DNA from: Amycolatopsis benzoatilytica AK 16/65
GTDB lineage: Bacteria > Actinomycetota > Actinomycetes > Mycobacteriales > Pseudonocardiaceae
Reading direction: 5' to 3'
NCBI RefSeq assembly: GCF_000383915.1
Contig: NZ_KB912942.1
Location: 1,209,846-1,273,845 of the forward strand
DNA length: 64,000 nucleotides
Part shown: positions 44,944 through 52,766 of the stretch, piece after piece
How positions within the stretch are numbered: position 1 is the stretch's first letter
Layout: the number at the start of each line of letters is the position of its first letter
Translations under genes and position numbers: made by a program
Notes under the pieces: model-generated
Database searches by the model: none
The model's input: the letters and a program-made list of their open reading frames with translations, nothing else
What the model was told of the DNA's origin: nothing

Positions 44944-45765
44944 ATGTCTTCCGCTCAGATCGCGCTCCTCGGCGGCATCGCCGGGCTCACCATCTTCCTC
45001 GGCCTGCCGCTCGGACGGCTCCGCACGCCGCTGCCCCGGGTCAAGGCACTGCTCAACGCGACCGCGACCGGAATCCTCGTCTTCCTGCTGTGGGACGTGC
45101 TCGCGCACGCGTGGGAGCCGATCGATCACGCACTGTCCGGCCATCAGGTCGGCTCGGCCGCGGGCAACGGCGCGGTGCTGATCGTCGCGCTGGGAGCCGG
45201 CCTGCTCGGGCTGGCCTACGTGGACGCCGCGGCCGCCCGGCGCGCGGCGTCCGCACGGGCGGCCGGTCCTGGCGCGGCTTCGGCCGGCGAGCTGGCCACC
45301 GCGACGATGCGCGGTCCGGCCGGCCGGCTGGCGCTGACCATCGCGACCGGGATCGGGCTGCACAACTTCGCCGAGGGTCTCGCGATCGGCAACTCGGCCG
45401 CGGGCGGGGAGCTCAGCCTCGCGCTGCTGCTGGTGATCGGATTCGGGCTGCACAACGCGACCGAGGGCTTCGGCATCGTCGCGCCGCTCACCGGACACCG
45501 GCCGTCCTGGGGCTACCTGGCCCTGCTGGGACTGATCGGCGGCGGGCCCACGTTCCTGGGCGCCGTGGTCGGGCAGAGCTTCGTCAACGACACCCTTTCG
45601 ATCGCTTTCCTGGGCCTGGCCGCCGGTTCGATCCTGTACGTCGTGGTCGAACTGCTCGCGGTGGCACGGAAATCCGGGATGAAGATCATCACCAACTGGG
45701 GCCTGCTGCTCGGCCTGGTCCTCGGCTTCGTCACCGACGCGATCGTGACCGCCGCCGGGGCGTGA
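44944..45765 (+). CDS. ZIP-family divalent metal transporter
   Basis: A 273-residue ZIP protein with about eight hydrophobic segments. The metal-binding helices are explicit: IATGIGLHNFAEGLAIGNS (TM4, H-N-x-x-E) and GFGLHNATEGFGIVAP (TM5, H-N-x-x-E). A variable cytoplasmic loop at about 95-120 is Ala/Arg-rich and lacks the His cluster seen in some zinc transporters. It probably imports zinc, iron or manganese. The DtxR-like boxes upstream favour iron or manganese, which is inference. The ATG at 44944 is the first Met. A universal stress protein gene follows 56 bp later. Confidence 0.9.
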   Translation: MSSAQIALLGGIAGLTIFLGLPLGRLRTPLPRVKALLNATATGILVFLLWDVLAHAWEPIDHALSGHQVGSAAGNGAVLIVALGAGLLGLAYVDAAAARRAASARAAGPGAASAGELATATMRGPAGRLALTIATGIGLHNFAEGLAIGNSAAGGELSLALLLVIGFGLHNATEGFGIVAPLTGHRPSWGYLALLGLIGGGPTFLGAVVGQSFVNDTLSIAFLGLAAGSILYVVVELLAVARKSGMKIITNWGLLLGLVLGFVTDAIVTAAGA

Positions 45766-45821
45766 CCGGCGCCTCGCCGCTGCCGTCCGGCGCGGCCGCG
45801 CGCACCGGACATAATGGGCGG

Positions 45822-46307
45822 GTGGAGCATCTGGTCGAGGAATACGGCCCCAGCTGGGAGCCAGGCCCGTACGAGCGCGGCACCGACGGGCCGCGGGTAG
45901 TCCTGGTCGGCGCGGACACCTCGCCGACCGGGCTGCGGGCGACGGCGTATGCGGGCGGGCTCGCCCGGCGCCAGCGTGCGCGGCTGGTCGTGGTGTACGT
46001 GGCGGCGCCGACGGTGTGGACCGGGTTGGCCGCCGCCGCAGTCGTCGATGTGCAGCAGCAGACCTTCGAAGAGGAGATCGAACAGTTGCGCGCCGAGCTC
46101 CAGGACCGGGCGGCCGACCTGCAGGTGCCGGTGAAGTTCCTGGTCCGCCGCGGCGAGACGTTCCCCGAGCTGCGCCAGGCGGCGCTGGACGAGAACGCGG
46201 ACATGGTCGTGGTCGGCGCGTCCGAGCAGGGCGGGCACCGGCTGGTCGGCTCGGTCGGCAACCGGCTGGTGCGGGCCGCCACCTGGCCGGTCGTGGTCGT
46301 GCCCTGA
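45822..46307 (+). CDS. universal stress protein (UspA family)
   Basis: A 161-residue single UspA domain. VVLVGADTSPTGLRATAYAGGLARRQRARLVVVYV is the first strand and helix. DMVVVGASEQGGHRLVGSVGNRLVRAATWPVVVV contains the G-x2-G-x9-GS-type nucleotide-binding pattern in slightly altered form. A 25-residue N-terminal extension (VEEYGPSWEPGPYERGTDG) precedes the domain. The start is GTG. It follows the ZIP gene closely on the same strand and may be cotranscribed. Confidence 0.85.
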   Translation: MEHLVEEYGPSWEPGPYERGTDGPRVVLVGADTSPTGLRATAYAGGLARRQRARLVVVYVAAPTVWTGLAAAAVVDVQQQTFEEEIEQLRAELQDRAADLQVPVKFLVRRGETFPELRQAALDENADMVVVGASEQGGHRLVGSVGNRLVRAATWPVVVVP

Positions 46308-46455
46308 TCCGCTCGGGACCAGCACGGGCCGGCACCGGCCAGCGCTGACCTGCCGCGCCCGGGTTCGCCGAGCACGGCGGCGGGGAGTTGCGCAAGCGGG
46401 TCGAGTGATCGTCTGCGGGAATTCTCCTGGCCGCCTGGTTGGCCGGTTTGGCCGA

Positions 46456-46514
46456 CTGTCCGTCAACGGCCCCTTGAGGGAATCAGATTCTCGCAAGGGG
46501 CCTTTCACGGACAG
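46456..46514. repeat. interspersed palindromic repeat, locus 7
   Basis: Subfamily A copy: CTGTCCGTCAACGGCCCCTT, GAGGGAATCAGATTCTCG and the complementary arm ending CTTTCACGGACAG. It lies about 150 bp after the universal stress protein gene and 51 bp before the methyltransferase start. Confidence 0.85.
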
Positions 46515-46564
46515 GCCGGCTGACTGTTTGGTCTGCACCACCTGAGACAAGCGTAGGGTGAGTC

Positions 46565-47329
46565 GTGGATTTCGACGACTTCGACGACATCGTCGCGCGG
46601 CTGCGCGCGGCCGGCTGCGTTTTCGCCGAGGACGAGGCGCGGCTGCTGCTGGACCAGGCGAGCGATGGTCTGCCGGAGATGGTCCGGCGGCGAGTCGCGG
46701 GGGAGCCATTGGAGTACGTGCTGGGCTGGGCGGAGTTCGCCGGCCGGCGGTTCGTCGTCGCGCCCGGGGTCTTCGTGCCCCGGCACCGCACCGAACTGCT
46801 GGTGCGGCTGGCCGCCGGCTTCGCGCGGACCCGGTCAGTGGTACTCGACTTGTGCTGCGGTTCCGGTGCGCTGGGCGCGACGGTCGCGGCGGAAGTACCC
46901 GGGATCGAGTTGTACGCCGCGGATATCGAGCCGGCCGCCGTCGAGTGCGCGCGGCGGAACGTTCCCGGCAAGGTCTGCGAGGGCGACCTCTACTCCCCGC
47001 TTCCGGCGAGCCTGCGCGGCCGGGTGAACGTGCTGATTTCTAACGTTCCGTACGTCCCGACCGACGAAGTCGCCCTGATGCCGCCCGAGGCCCGCGACCA
47101 CGAACCTCGCGTCGCACTGGACGGCGGCCCGGATGGTCTCGACGTGCTGCGCCGGGTCGTCGCGGAAGCGCCGGAGTGGCTGGCGCCCGGCGGGCACGTG
47201 CTGTTCGAAGCCAGCGAACGCCAGGCCGAGGCCGCTGCGGCCGAGGTGCGCCGGGCCGGGCTCGCGGCGGCCGTGGAACAGTCGGAAGAACTCGGTGCGA
47301 CTGTCGTGGTGGGACTGCGCGAACACTGA
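46565..47329 (+). CDS. PrmC/HemK-related N5-glutamine methyltransferase-like protein
   Basis: A 254-residue SAM-dependent methyltransferase. The N-terminal helical part carries [35 protein letters not shown], typical of HemK. The SAM loop is [12 protein letters not shown] (95-101 core), and the catalytic motif is N160-V-P-Y163, a variant of the NPPY seen in release-factor methyltransferases. This fits the PrmC-related subfamily rather than canonical PrmC, so the glutamine-containing target protein is uncertain. The GTG start at 46565 is used. It is separated from glgA by 66 bp. Confidence 0.85.
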   Translation: MDFDDFDDIVARLRAAGCVFAEDEARLLLDQASDGLPEMVRRRVAGEPLEYVLGWAEFAGRRFVVAPGVFVPRHRTELLVRLAAGFARTRSVVLDLCCGSGALGATVAAEVPGIELYAADIEPAAVECARRNVPGKVCEGDLYSPLPASLRGRVNVLISNVPYVPTDEVALMPPEARDHEPRVALDGGPDGLDVLRRVVAEAPEWLAPGGHVLFEASERQAEAAAAEVRRAGLAAAVEQSEELGATVVVGLREH

Positions 47330-47395
47330 GCGGCGATCCTGATTCGCCCGCTTTCCGTACTGCGTCGGGCCGGGGAGGCCGTCTAGGGTCGGGGC

Positions 47396-48553
47396 ATGAA
47401 GGTCGGCTTGCTCACCCGGGAGTACCCGCCGGACGTCTACGGGGGAGCGGGGGTGCACGTCGAGTTCCTCGCCAGGGAGCTGCGGTCGCTGGTCGACCTG
47501 GACGTGCACTGCTGGGGCCCGGATCGTCCGGACGGCGCGCACGGGCACCGCGACGCGCACGGCTACGCCCAGCCCGCGTTCGCCACCATGGACATCGCGG
47601 TTTCGATGGCGGACGCGCTCGGCGGCCAGGATCTCGCGCACAGCCACACCTGGTACGCGAACCTCGGCGGCCATCTCGCGAAGCTCGCGCACGGCATCCC
47701 GCACGTGATCACCGCGCATTCGCTCGAACCGCTGCGGCCGTGGAAAGCCGAGCAGCTCGGCGGCGGCTACCGGGTCTCGTCGTGGATCGAACGAGACGCC
47801 TACCAGGCCGCGGACGCGATCATCGCGGTCAGCTCCGGAATGCGCCGCGACGTGCTGGCCGCGTACCCAGAAGTGGACCCGGCGCGGGTGCATGTGGTGC
47901 GCAACGGCATCGACACGGATCTTTACCGGCCCGATCCCGGCACCGATGTGCTTGCCAAGCACGGCATCGATCCGAACCGGCCGTACGCGCTGTTCGTCGG
48001 CCGGATCACCCGGCAGAAAGGCGTGCCGCACCTGGTGCGGGCCGGGGCCCAGCTCGACGAGGACGTGCAGCTGGTCCTGTGCGCGGGCGGCGCGGACACG
48101 CCCGAGCTGGACGCCGAGTTCCGCGGCCTGGTCGCGGAACTGCAGAAAAACCGGTCCGGCGTGCACTGGATCCCGGAGATGCTGCCGCGGCCCGAAGTGG
48201 TCCAGCTGCTGACCCACGCGCTGGTGTTCGTGTGCCCGTCGGTCTACGAACCGCTCGGCATCGTGAACCTGGAAGCGATGGCCTGCGGAACCGCGGTGGT
48301 GGCCAGCGACGTCGGCGGCATCCCGGAAGTGGTCGCCGACGGCGAGACCGGCCTGCTGGTGCACTACGACGAAACCGAGCCCGGCGCGTTCGAAGCCGGG
48401 CTCGCGCGCGGGATCAACGCACTAGCCGCCGACCGCGACCGTGCCACCCGGCTGGGCCTGGCCGGGCGGGACCGCGCGGTGGGAGAGTTCGGCTGGGCAG
48501 CGATCGCCGCCGCGACGGTCGGGGTGTACGAGGCGTGCGGGAGGGTTTCGTGA
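47396..48553 (+). CDS. glgA: actinobacterial glycogen synthase / maltose-1-phosphate synthase (GlgA/GlgM type)
   Basis: A 385-residue GT4-family enzyme. [29 protein letters not shown] at the N-terminus, [18 protein letters not shown] and the E-x7-E motif [25 protein letters not shown] are diagnostic. In mycobacteria the orthologous protein makes maltose-1-phosphate from ADP-glucose and glucose-1-phosphate, feeding alpha-glucan synthesis. The following glgC gene overlaps it by 4 bases (GTGA) and supplies ADP-glucose, so the pair works as a unit. Confidence 0.92.
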   Translation: MKVGLLTREYPPDVYGGAGVHVEFLARELRSLVDLDVHCWGPDRPDGAHGHRDAHGYAQPAFATMDIAVSMADALGGQDLAHSHTWYANLGGHLAKLAHGIPHVITAHSLEPLRPWKAEQLGGGYRVSSWIERDAYQAADAIIAVSSGMRRDVLAAYPEVDPARVHVVRNGIDTDLYRPDPGTDVLAKHGIDPNRPYALFVGRITRQKGVPHLVRAGAQLDEDVQLVLCAGGADTPELDAEFRGLVAELQKNRSGVHWIPEMLPRPEVVQLLTHALVFVCPSVYEPLGIVNLEAMACGTAVVASDVGGIPEVVADGETGLLVHYDETEPGAFEAGLARGINALAADRDRATRLGLAGRDRAVGEFGWAAIAAATVGVYEACGRVS

Positions 48554-49767
48554 TCGACGGATCCGATGTGCTGGGCATTGTCCTCGCCGGCGGCGAGGGC
48601 AAACGGCTGATGCCGCTGACCACCGACCGCGCGAAACCCGCGGTCCCGTTCGGCGGCGTGCACCGGCTGATCGACTTCGTGCTGTCCAACCTCGTGCACG
48701 GCGGAATCCGTCGGATCTGCGTGCTGACGCAGTACAAATCGCATTCGCTGGACCGGCATATCTCGACCACCTGGCGGCTCTCGTCGCTCACCGGCGAGTA
48801 CGTCACGCCGGTGCCCGCGCAGCAGCGGCTCGGCCCGCACTGGTTCCAGGGCAGCGCGGACGCGATCCACCAGAGCCTCAACCTGGTGCACGACGAATCG
48901 CCGGCGTACATCGCGGTCTTCGGCGCCGACAACATCTACCGGATGGACCCGCGGCAGATGATCGACGCGCATATCGCGTCCGGCGCGGGCGTGACCGTCG
49001 CCGGCATCCGGGTGCCCCGGTCGGAGGCCCGGTCGTTCGGCGTGATCCAGACGGCGGACGGCACGAAGATCGACGCGTTCCTGGAGAAACCGGACGACCC
49101 GCCGGGCCTGCCGGACTCGCCGGACGAGTCGTACGTGTCGATGGGCAACTACGTGTTCACCACCCAGGCGATGCTGGACGCGCTGCACGCGGACGCGAAG
49201 GACCCGGCGTCCAAACACGACATGGGCCGCGACATCATCCCGGCGCTGGTGGAGAAATCCGAAGCCGCGGTATACGACTTCAGCGGCAACGTGGTGCCCG
49301 GCGAAACCGATCGCGACCACGGATACTGGCGCGACGTCGGGACGATCGACAGTTATTACGACGCGCACACGGACCTGATTTCGACGCAGCCGATCTTCAA
49401 CCTGTACAACCGGAAGTGGCCGATTCTGGCGCATCCGGGCCAGCGCGCCGCGGCGAAGTTCGTGGAAGGCGGTTCGGCGACCCAGTCGATCGTCAGCAAC
49501 GGCTGCATCATCTCCGGCGCGCAGGTGGTGGATTCGGTGCTGTCGCCGGACGTGTTCATCGAGAACGGCGCGGTCGTGCAGGGCTCGGTGCTGCTGGACG
49601 GCGCCCGGGTCGGCCGCGGCGCGGTGGTCCGGCGGGCGATCCTGGACAAGAACGTGGTGGTGCCGCCGGGCGCGCACATCGGAGTGGACCTGGCCCGGGA
49701 TCGCGGGCACTACCACGTGAGCGACTTCGGCATCGTGGTGCTGGGCAAGGGAGAGACGGCGATCTGA
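48550..49767 (+). CDS. glgC: glucose-1-phosphate adenylyltransferase
   Basis: A 405-residue ADP-glucose pyrophosphorylase. [30 protein letters not shown] is the nucleotide-binding loop. [43 protein letters not shown] and [16 protein letters not shown] are conserved GlgC blocks, and a left-handed beta-helix ([21 protein letters not shown]) forms the C-terminus. It makes ADP-glucose for glgA. The start at 48550 (GTG) overlaps the glgA stop. A palindromic repeat follows 19 bp after the stop. Confidence 0.96.
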   Translation: MIDGSDVLGIVLAGGEGKRLMPLTTDRAKPAVPFGGVHRLIDFVLSNLVHGGIRRICVLTQYKSHSLDRHISTTWRLSSLTGEYVTPVPAQQRLGPHWFQGSADAIHQSLNLVHDESPAYIAVFGADNIYRMDPRQMIDAHIASGAGVTVAGIRVPRSEARSFGVIQTADGTKIDAFLEKPDDPPGLPDSPDESYVSMGNYVFTTQAMLDALHADAKDPASKHDMGRDIIPALVEKSEAAVYDFSGNVVPGETDRDHGYWRDVGTIDSYYDAHTDLISTQPIFNLYNRKWPILAHPGQRAAAKFVEGGSATQSIVSNGCIISGAQVVDSVLSPDVFIENGAVVQGSVLLDGARVGRGAVVRRAILDKNVVVPPGAHIGVDLARDRGHYHVSDFGIVVLGKGETAI

Positions 49768-49786
49768 CCGGGCTTCGCAGCCGGGT

Positions 49787-49837
49787 CCGGGAAGGGAACA
49801 TCGAGGGAATCAGAGTCTCTCAATGTTCCCTTCCCGG
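49787..49837. repeat. interspersed palindromic repeat, locus 8 (glgC terminator-like)
   Basis: Subfamily B copy: CCGGGAAGGGAACAT pairs with ATGTTCCCTTCCCGG (15-bp arms), with imperfect inner pairing around GGGAATCAGAGTCTCTC. It sits directly after glgC. Confidence 0.9.
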
Positions 49838-49950
49838 CTGTTGGACCGGGGCACAGAGCGTGCCCTGCTGCGCACGCCGGATCTGCCGCGTACGCCGGGC
49901 GACGCTATGGTCACCGTCCACCCCGCTGTCGCGAAAGGACCCACCGCGTC

Positions 49951-50337
49951 ATGAACCACGACACCTCGTTCGTCACCCCGGCCGCCGGCCTCGGTTTCGG
50001 CGGCCTCGGCCTGGTCTTCACGGTGCTGGTCATCGTCGCGATGTGGAAGGTGTTCGCGAAAGCGGGCCGGCCCGGCTGGGCGGCGATCATCCCCATCTAC
50101 AACGTCTACACGCTGCTGAAAGTCGCCGGCCGTTCCGGCTGGTGGCTGCTCCTGCTGCTCATCCCGATCGTCAACCTGGTCGTCGCGATCATCGTGTCGC
50201 TCGACATCGCCCGGGCGTTCGGCAAGAGCGGCGCCTTCGGGTTCTTCGGCCTCTTCCTGTTCTCGGTCATCGGCTACCTGATCCTCGGCTTCGGCGGAGC
50301 GCGCTACACCGCTCCGCCGTCCGCCGGAATCCGCTGA
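49951..50337 (+). CDS. small membrane protein, DUF5684-like
   Basis: A 128-residue protein with four hydrophobic stretches. The pattern FAKAGRPGWAAIIPIYNVYTLLKVAGRSGWWLLLLLIPIVNLVVAIIVSLDIARAFGKSGAFGFFGLFLF is that of DUF5684 proteins, whose function is unknown. GAAAGGA lies before the ATG at 49951. It is convergent with the glycosyltransferase gene (4-base gap). Confidence 0.75.
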   Translation: MNHDTSFVTPAAGLGFGGLGLVFTVLVIVAMWKVFAKAGRPGWAAIIPIYNVYTLLKVAGRSGWWLLLLLIPIVNLVVAIIVSLDIARAFGKSGAFGFFGLFLFSVIGYLILGFGGARYTAPPSAGIR

Positions 50338-50341
50338 CCCC

Positions 50342-51538
50342 TCAGCGCAGCGCGGCGAGACCGCGGGCGAGGACTTCCGCCGGGCTCGGCTGTTCGGCCA
50401 TCTCGGCCCGCACCTCGGCCGCGGCCGTGCGGAACGAGGCATCGTCGAGCAGTTGCCGCACCAGCTCCCGCACGGTCGGGACGTCCACAGTGGCCGGATC
50501 GTGGCTCAGCCCGACACCGCGCTTGGCGACTCGCTCCGCGGACATCGGATTGTCCGCGAACGAGGGCAGCACGAGCTGCGGCACGCCGTAGAACAGCGGT
50601 GTCGCCGTGGTGCCGGAACCGCCGTGGTGGACGATCGCGGCGCAACTCGGCAGGAACACCGACAGCGGCAGGTAGCCGACCGAGCGCACGTTCGCCGGTA
50701 GCTCGCCCAGCTCGGACAGATCGGCGGCACCCGCGGCGAGCACGACCTCGACGTCCAGGCCGCCGAGCGCGTCGAGCACGACCTTCAGGCTGCTGACCCC
50801 GCTCATCACCGGCACGACGGTGCCGAGCGTGACCGCGATCCGCGGCCGGTCCGGCCGCGCCAGCGCCCACTCCGGGACCACCGCGCCGCCGTTGTAGGGC
50901 ACGAACTGCATCGGCCACCACGGGACGCCGTCGCGTTCGTCGGCGAACTCCTCGTCCGCCCGCAACCCGCCCATGCTCGGCGCGCGCGGGTCGACCCGGG
51001 CGACAACCTCCGGGCCCTCGTCGCCGATGCCGAGCTTCTCGCGCATCAGCGCGCTGAGCTCGCCGCCGAGCAGATCGGTGTGCTCGGTGTGCCACGCGGT
51101 GTCCCGAGTGGACCAGGAGACCCGGTTGCCGACCTCCAGCGCGGGCACACCGAGCGCGGCCGCGGTCAGCGCGCCGGCCGCGTGGTCCGACGGGTACGCC
51201 ACCAGCTCCGCGCCAAACGCCCGGCCCGCCTCGATCGTGCCCGCCGTCATCGACGCGGTGAACAGCCCGAACGGACCGGCCATCCGCCGGGCCAGCTGGT
51301 ACTCCTCAGGCTCGTCCTCCGGGGCCGCGGCGCCCTGCACCCGGGCCATCAGATCCGCCCACACATCCCGGCCCGGCAGCACGTCGACCACCGGCAACCC
51401 GGCCTTCGCGGCCACTCCGGCCATTTCGGACGAGGTAGCCAGCAGCACCTCGTGCCCGGCGGCGCGAGCCGCCCAGACAAGCGGGATCAGCGGCAGCGTC
51501 AGCCCGTACCCGGGCGCGGTGGCGAACAAGATCTTCAC
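50342..51538 (-). CDS. GT1 glycosyltransferase (macrolide/antibiotic type)
   Basis: A 398-residue GT-B enzyme related to glycosyltransferases acting on macrolides and other small molecules. The N-terminus MKILFATAPGYGLTLPLIPLVWAARAAGHEVLLAT is the acceptor-domain opening with the position of the catalytic His occupied by Tyr/Gly rather than the usual GH pair. RIAVTLGTVVPVMSG and VRSVGYLPLSVFLPSCAAIVHHGGSGTTATPLFYGVPQLVLPSFADNPMSAERV are the sugar-nucleotide site. No biosynthetic cluster is nearby, so it may serve self-resistance or tailoring elsewhere. It is divergent from the SGNH hydrolase gene. Confidence 0.88.
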   Translation of the reverse strand: MKILFATAPGYGLTLPLIPLVWAARAAGHEVLLATSSEMAGVAAKAGLPVVDVLPGRDVWADLMARVQGAAAPEDEPEEYQLARRMAGPFGLFTASMTAGTIEAGRAFGAELVAYPSDHAAGALTAAALGVPALEVGNRVSWSTRDTAWHTEHTDLLGGELSALMREKLGIGDEGPEVVARVDPRAPSMGGLRADEEFADERDGVPWWPMQFVPYNGGAVVPEWALARPDRPRIAVTLGTVVPVMSGVSSLKVVLDALGGLDVEVVLAAGAADLSELGELPANVRSVGYLPLSVFLPSCAAIVHHGGSGTTATPLFYGVPQLVLPSFADNPMSAERVAKRGVGLSHDPATVDVPTVRELVRQLLDDASFRTAAAEVRAEMAEQPSPAEVLARGLAALR

Positions 51539-51663
51539 CTCTGCGAGACTGCCAGAACCGCGGCGGTCCGCGCATCCCGTTTCGCCGGGGAGATCGGTAA
51601 CGACCGGGGCCCCCGCAACGACACATGCGCAGATCGTTCTTCTCCGAAAGGCACCCCCACCCC

Positions 51664-52431
51664 ATGCGCAGAGCCCGAATCGTGGCCGTGGCGACGCTGG
51701 TCAGCCTCGGCGTCGCGATGTCCGCGTCCGTCTCCGCGGCCGACGCGGCGTCCAGCACCGGCTGGTGCGCCCACAAGGACAACGTGGCCATCTTCGGCAC
51801 GTCGGCCGACACCGGCTACGGAACCACCGGCTACCAGTCCAGCACCGACACCTTCGCCCGCACCCGCTACGGCTGGTCCACGAAATTCGCCGACGAGGTG
51901 AAAGCGGCCTGGGGCACCGCGACGCAGAACTACGCGCACAACGGGGCCATGGCGACCGACTACCTGCCCGGCGGCCGCTGGTCCGACACCACCGGCGCGC
52001 TCGCCGACCTGACCACGCACCAGCCCGACCTGGTGCTGATCGACCTCGGCGGCAACGAACTCAACGCCCAAGTCGACCCGGCGGTATTCCAGGCGAACCT
52101 CGGCACGCTCATCGACAACATCCGCGCCGCCCGGCCGACCGCGAGCATCCTGCTCTCGATCTACGCCGAACTGAAATGGGCACCCAACCCGTGGGGCGGA
52201 TCGACACAGAAGTACACCTGGTCGCAATACGCCTCGGCGATCTACCAGACGGCGGTCGGCAAGGGCACCGCGATGGTCGACCTGCGGCAGTACATCCCGC
52301 CCGCCGCCTCCGCGAACCTGCCCAACCCGAGCCCGTGGCTGTCGGACAACATCCACCTCAACGACGCGGGAAACCTCGCCGAGCACGGCATGTGGTGGGG
52401 CTGGACGGCCAGTCTCGGAAGCATCTGCTGA
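51664..52431 (+). CDS. secreted SGNH/GDSL-type hydrolase
   Basis: A 255-residue exported esterase-like protein. A signal peptide (RRARIVAVATLVSLGVAMSASVSAADA) covers about the first 28 residues. The SGNH blocks are degenerate but ordered: nucleophile S47 in FGTSADTGYGT, the block III position DLGGNELNA, and the catalytic DNIHLND near residue 230. Substrates of such enzymes include lipids and acetylated polysaccharides. The ATG at 51664 is chosen because it starts the signal peptide; an ATG at 51625 would add an unhelpful prefix. Tandem repeats and a large hairpin follow. Confidence 0.85.
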   Translation: MRRARIVAVATLVSLGVAMSASVSAADAASSTGWCAHKDNVAIFGTSADTGYGTTGYQSSTDTFARTRYGWSTKFADEVKAAWGTATQNYAHNGAMATDYLPGGRWSDTTGALADLTTHQPDLVLIDLGGNELNAQVDPAVFQANLGTLIDNIRAARPTASILLSIYAELKWAPNPWGGSTQKYTWSQYASAIYQTAVGKGTAMVDLRQYIPPAASANLPNPSPWLSDNIHLNDAGNLAEHGMWWGWTASLGSIC

Positions 52432-52458
52432 GGTTCAGCGACCGGAGGGGGAGTGTCA

Positions 52459-52543
52459 GCGGGGAGTGAGTGCCGGCGGGGAGTGAGTGCCGGCGGGGAG
52501 TGAGGGCCGGCGGGGAGTGAGGGCCGGCGGGGATTGAGTGCTC
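52459..52543. repeat. 17-bp tandem repeat (5 copies)
   Basis: Five head-to-tail copies of GCGGGGAGTGAGTGCCG or close variants begin at 52459, 52476, 52493, 52510 and 52527, followed by a partial copy. The period is not a multiple of three and no gene is here. It lies just after the SGNH hydrolase stop in the 335-bp gap before the sialidase gene. Confidence 0.85.
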
Positions 52544-52597
52544 GCGGGGGGAGTGCCCGGGAGTGAGTGCGGGATGAGTGCCGGGGGAGTGGTGCTC

Positions 52598-52646
52598 GCG
52601 AAGTGGGTGTGGTGTCGCGAAGTGGGTGTGGTGTCGCGAAGCTGTG
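52598..52646. repeat. 19-bp tandem repeat (2.5 copies)
   Basis: GCGAAGTGGGTGTGGTGTC occurs at 52598 and 52617 with a partial third copy (GCGAAGCTGTG) at 52636. The sequence is G/T-rich on the plus strand. No reading frame is supported in this part of the gap. Confidence 0.8.
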
Positions 52647-52672
52647 TTGTTGGCGCCGGCTCCGCCGTCGCG

Positions 52673-52765
52673 GCGGGATCGCTTTTAAGTCGGCGTCTGG
52701 AGGGGCGATGTGCACGGCCCGGGGGGCCGTGCACATCGCCCCTCCAGACGCCGACGCGATCCCGC
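52673..52765. terminator. very long hairpin between convergent genes
   Basis: Bases 52689-52720 and 52724-52755 are perfect 32-bp inverted arms around a 3-base GGG loop. A further 10-bp pair (GCGGGATCGC at 52673 with GCGATCCCGC at 52756) extends the stem after a one-sided TTTTAA bulge. It ends 1 bp from the sialidase stop and would terminate transcription from both sides, although 42 paired bases far exceed a normal terminator. Confidence 0.7.
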
Positions 52766-52766
52766 G

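Noticed and set aside
46565..47329. Canonical prmC (release factor methyltransferase)
   Set aside because: The catalytic motif reads NVPY, the gene is not next to prfA, and the sequence fits the PrmC-related subfamily better.
50342..51538. Part of an antibiotic gene cluster around the macrolide-type glycosyltransferase
   Set aside because: Neighbours are glycogen, membrane and hydrolase genes; no synthase, tailoring or sugar-nucleotide genes are present.
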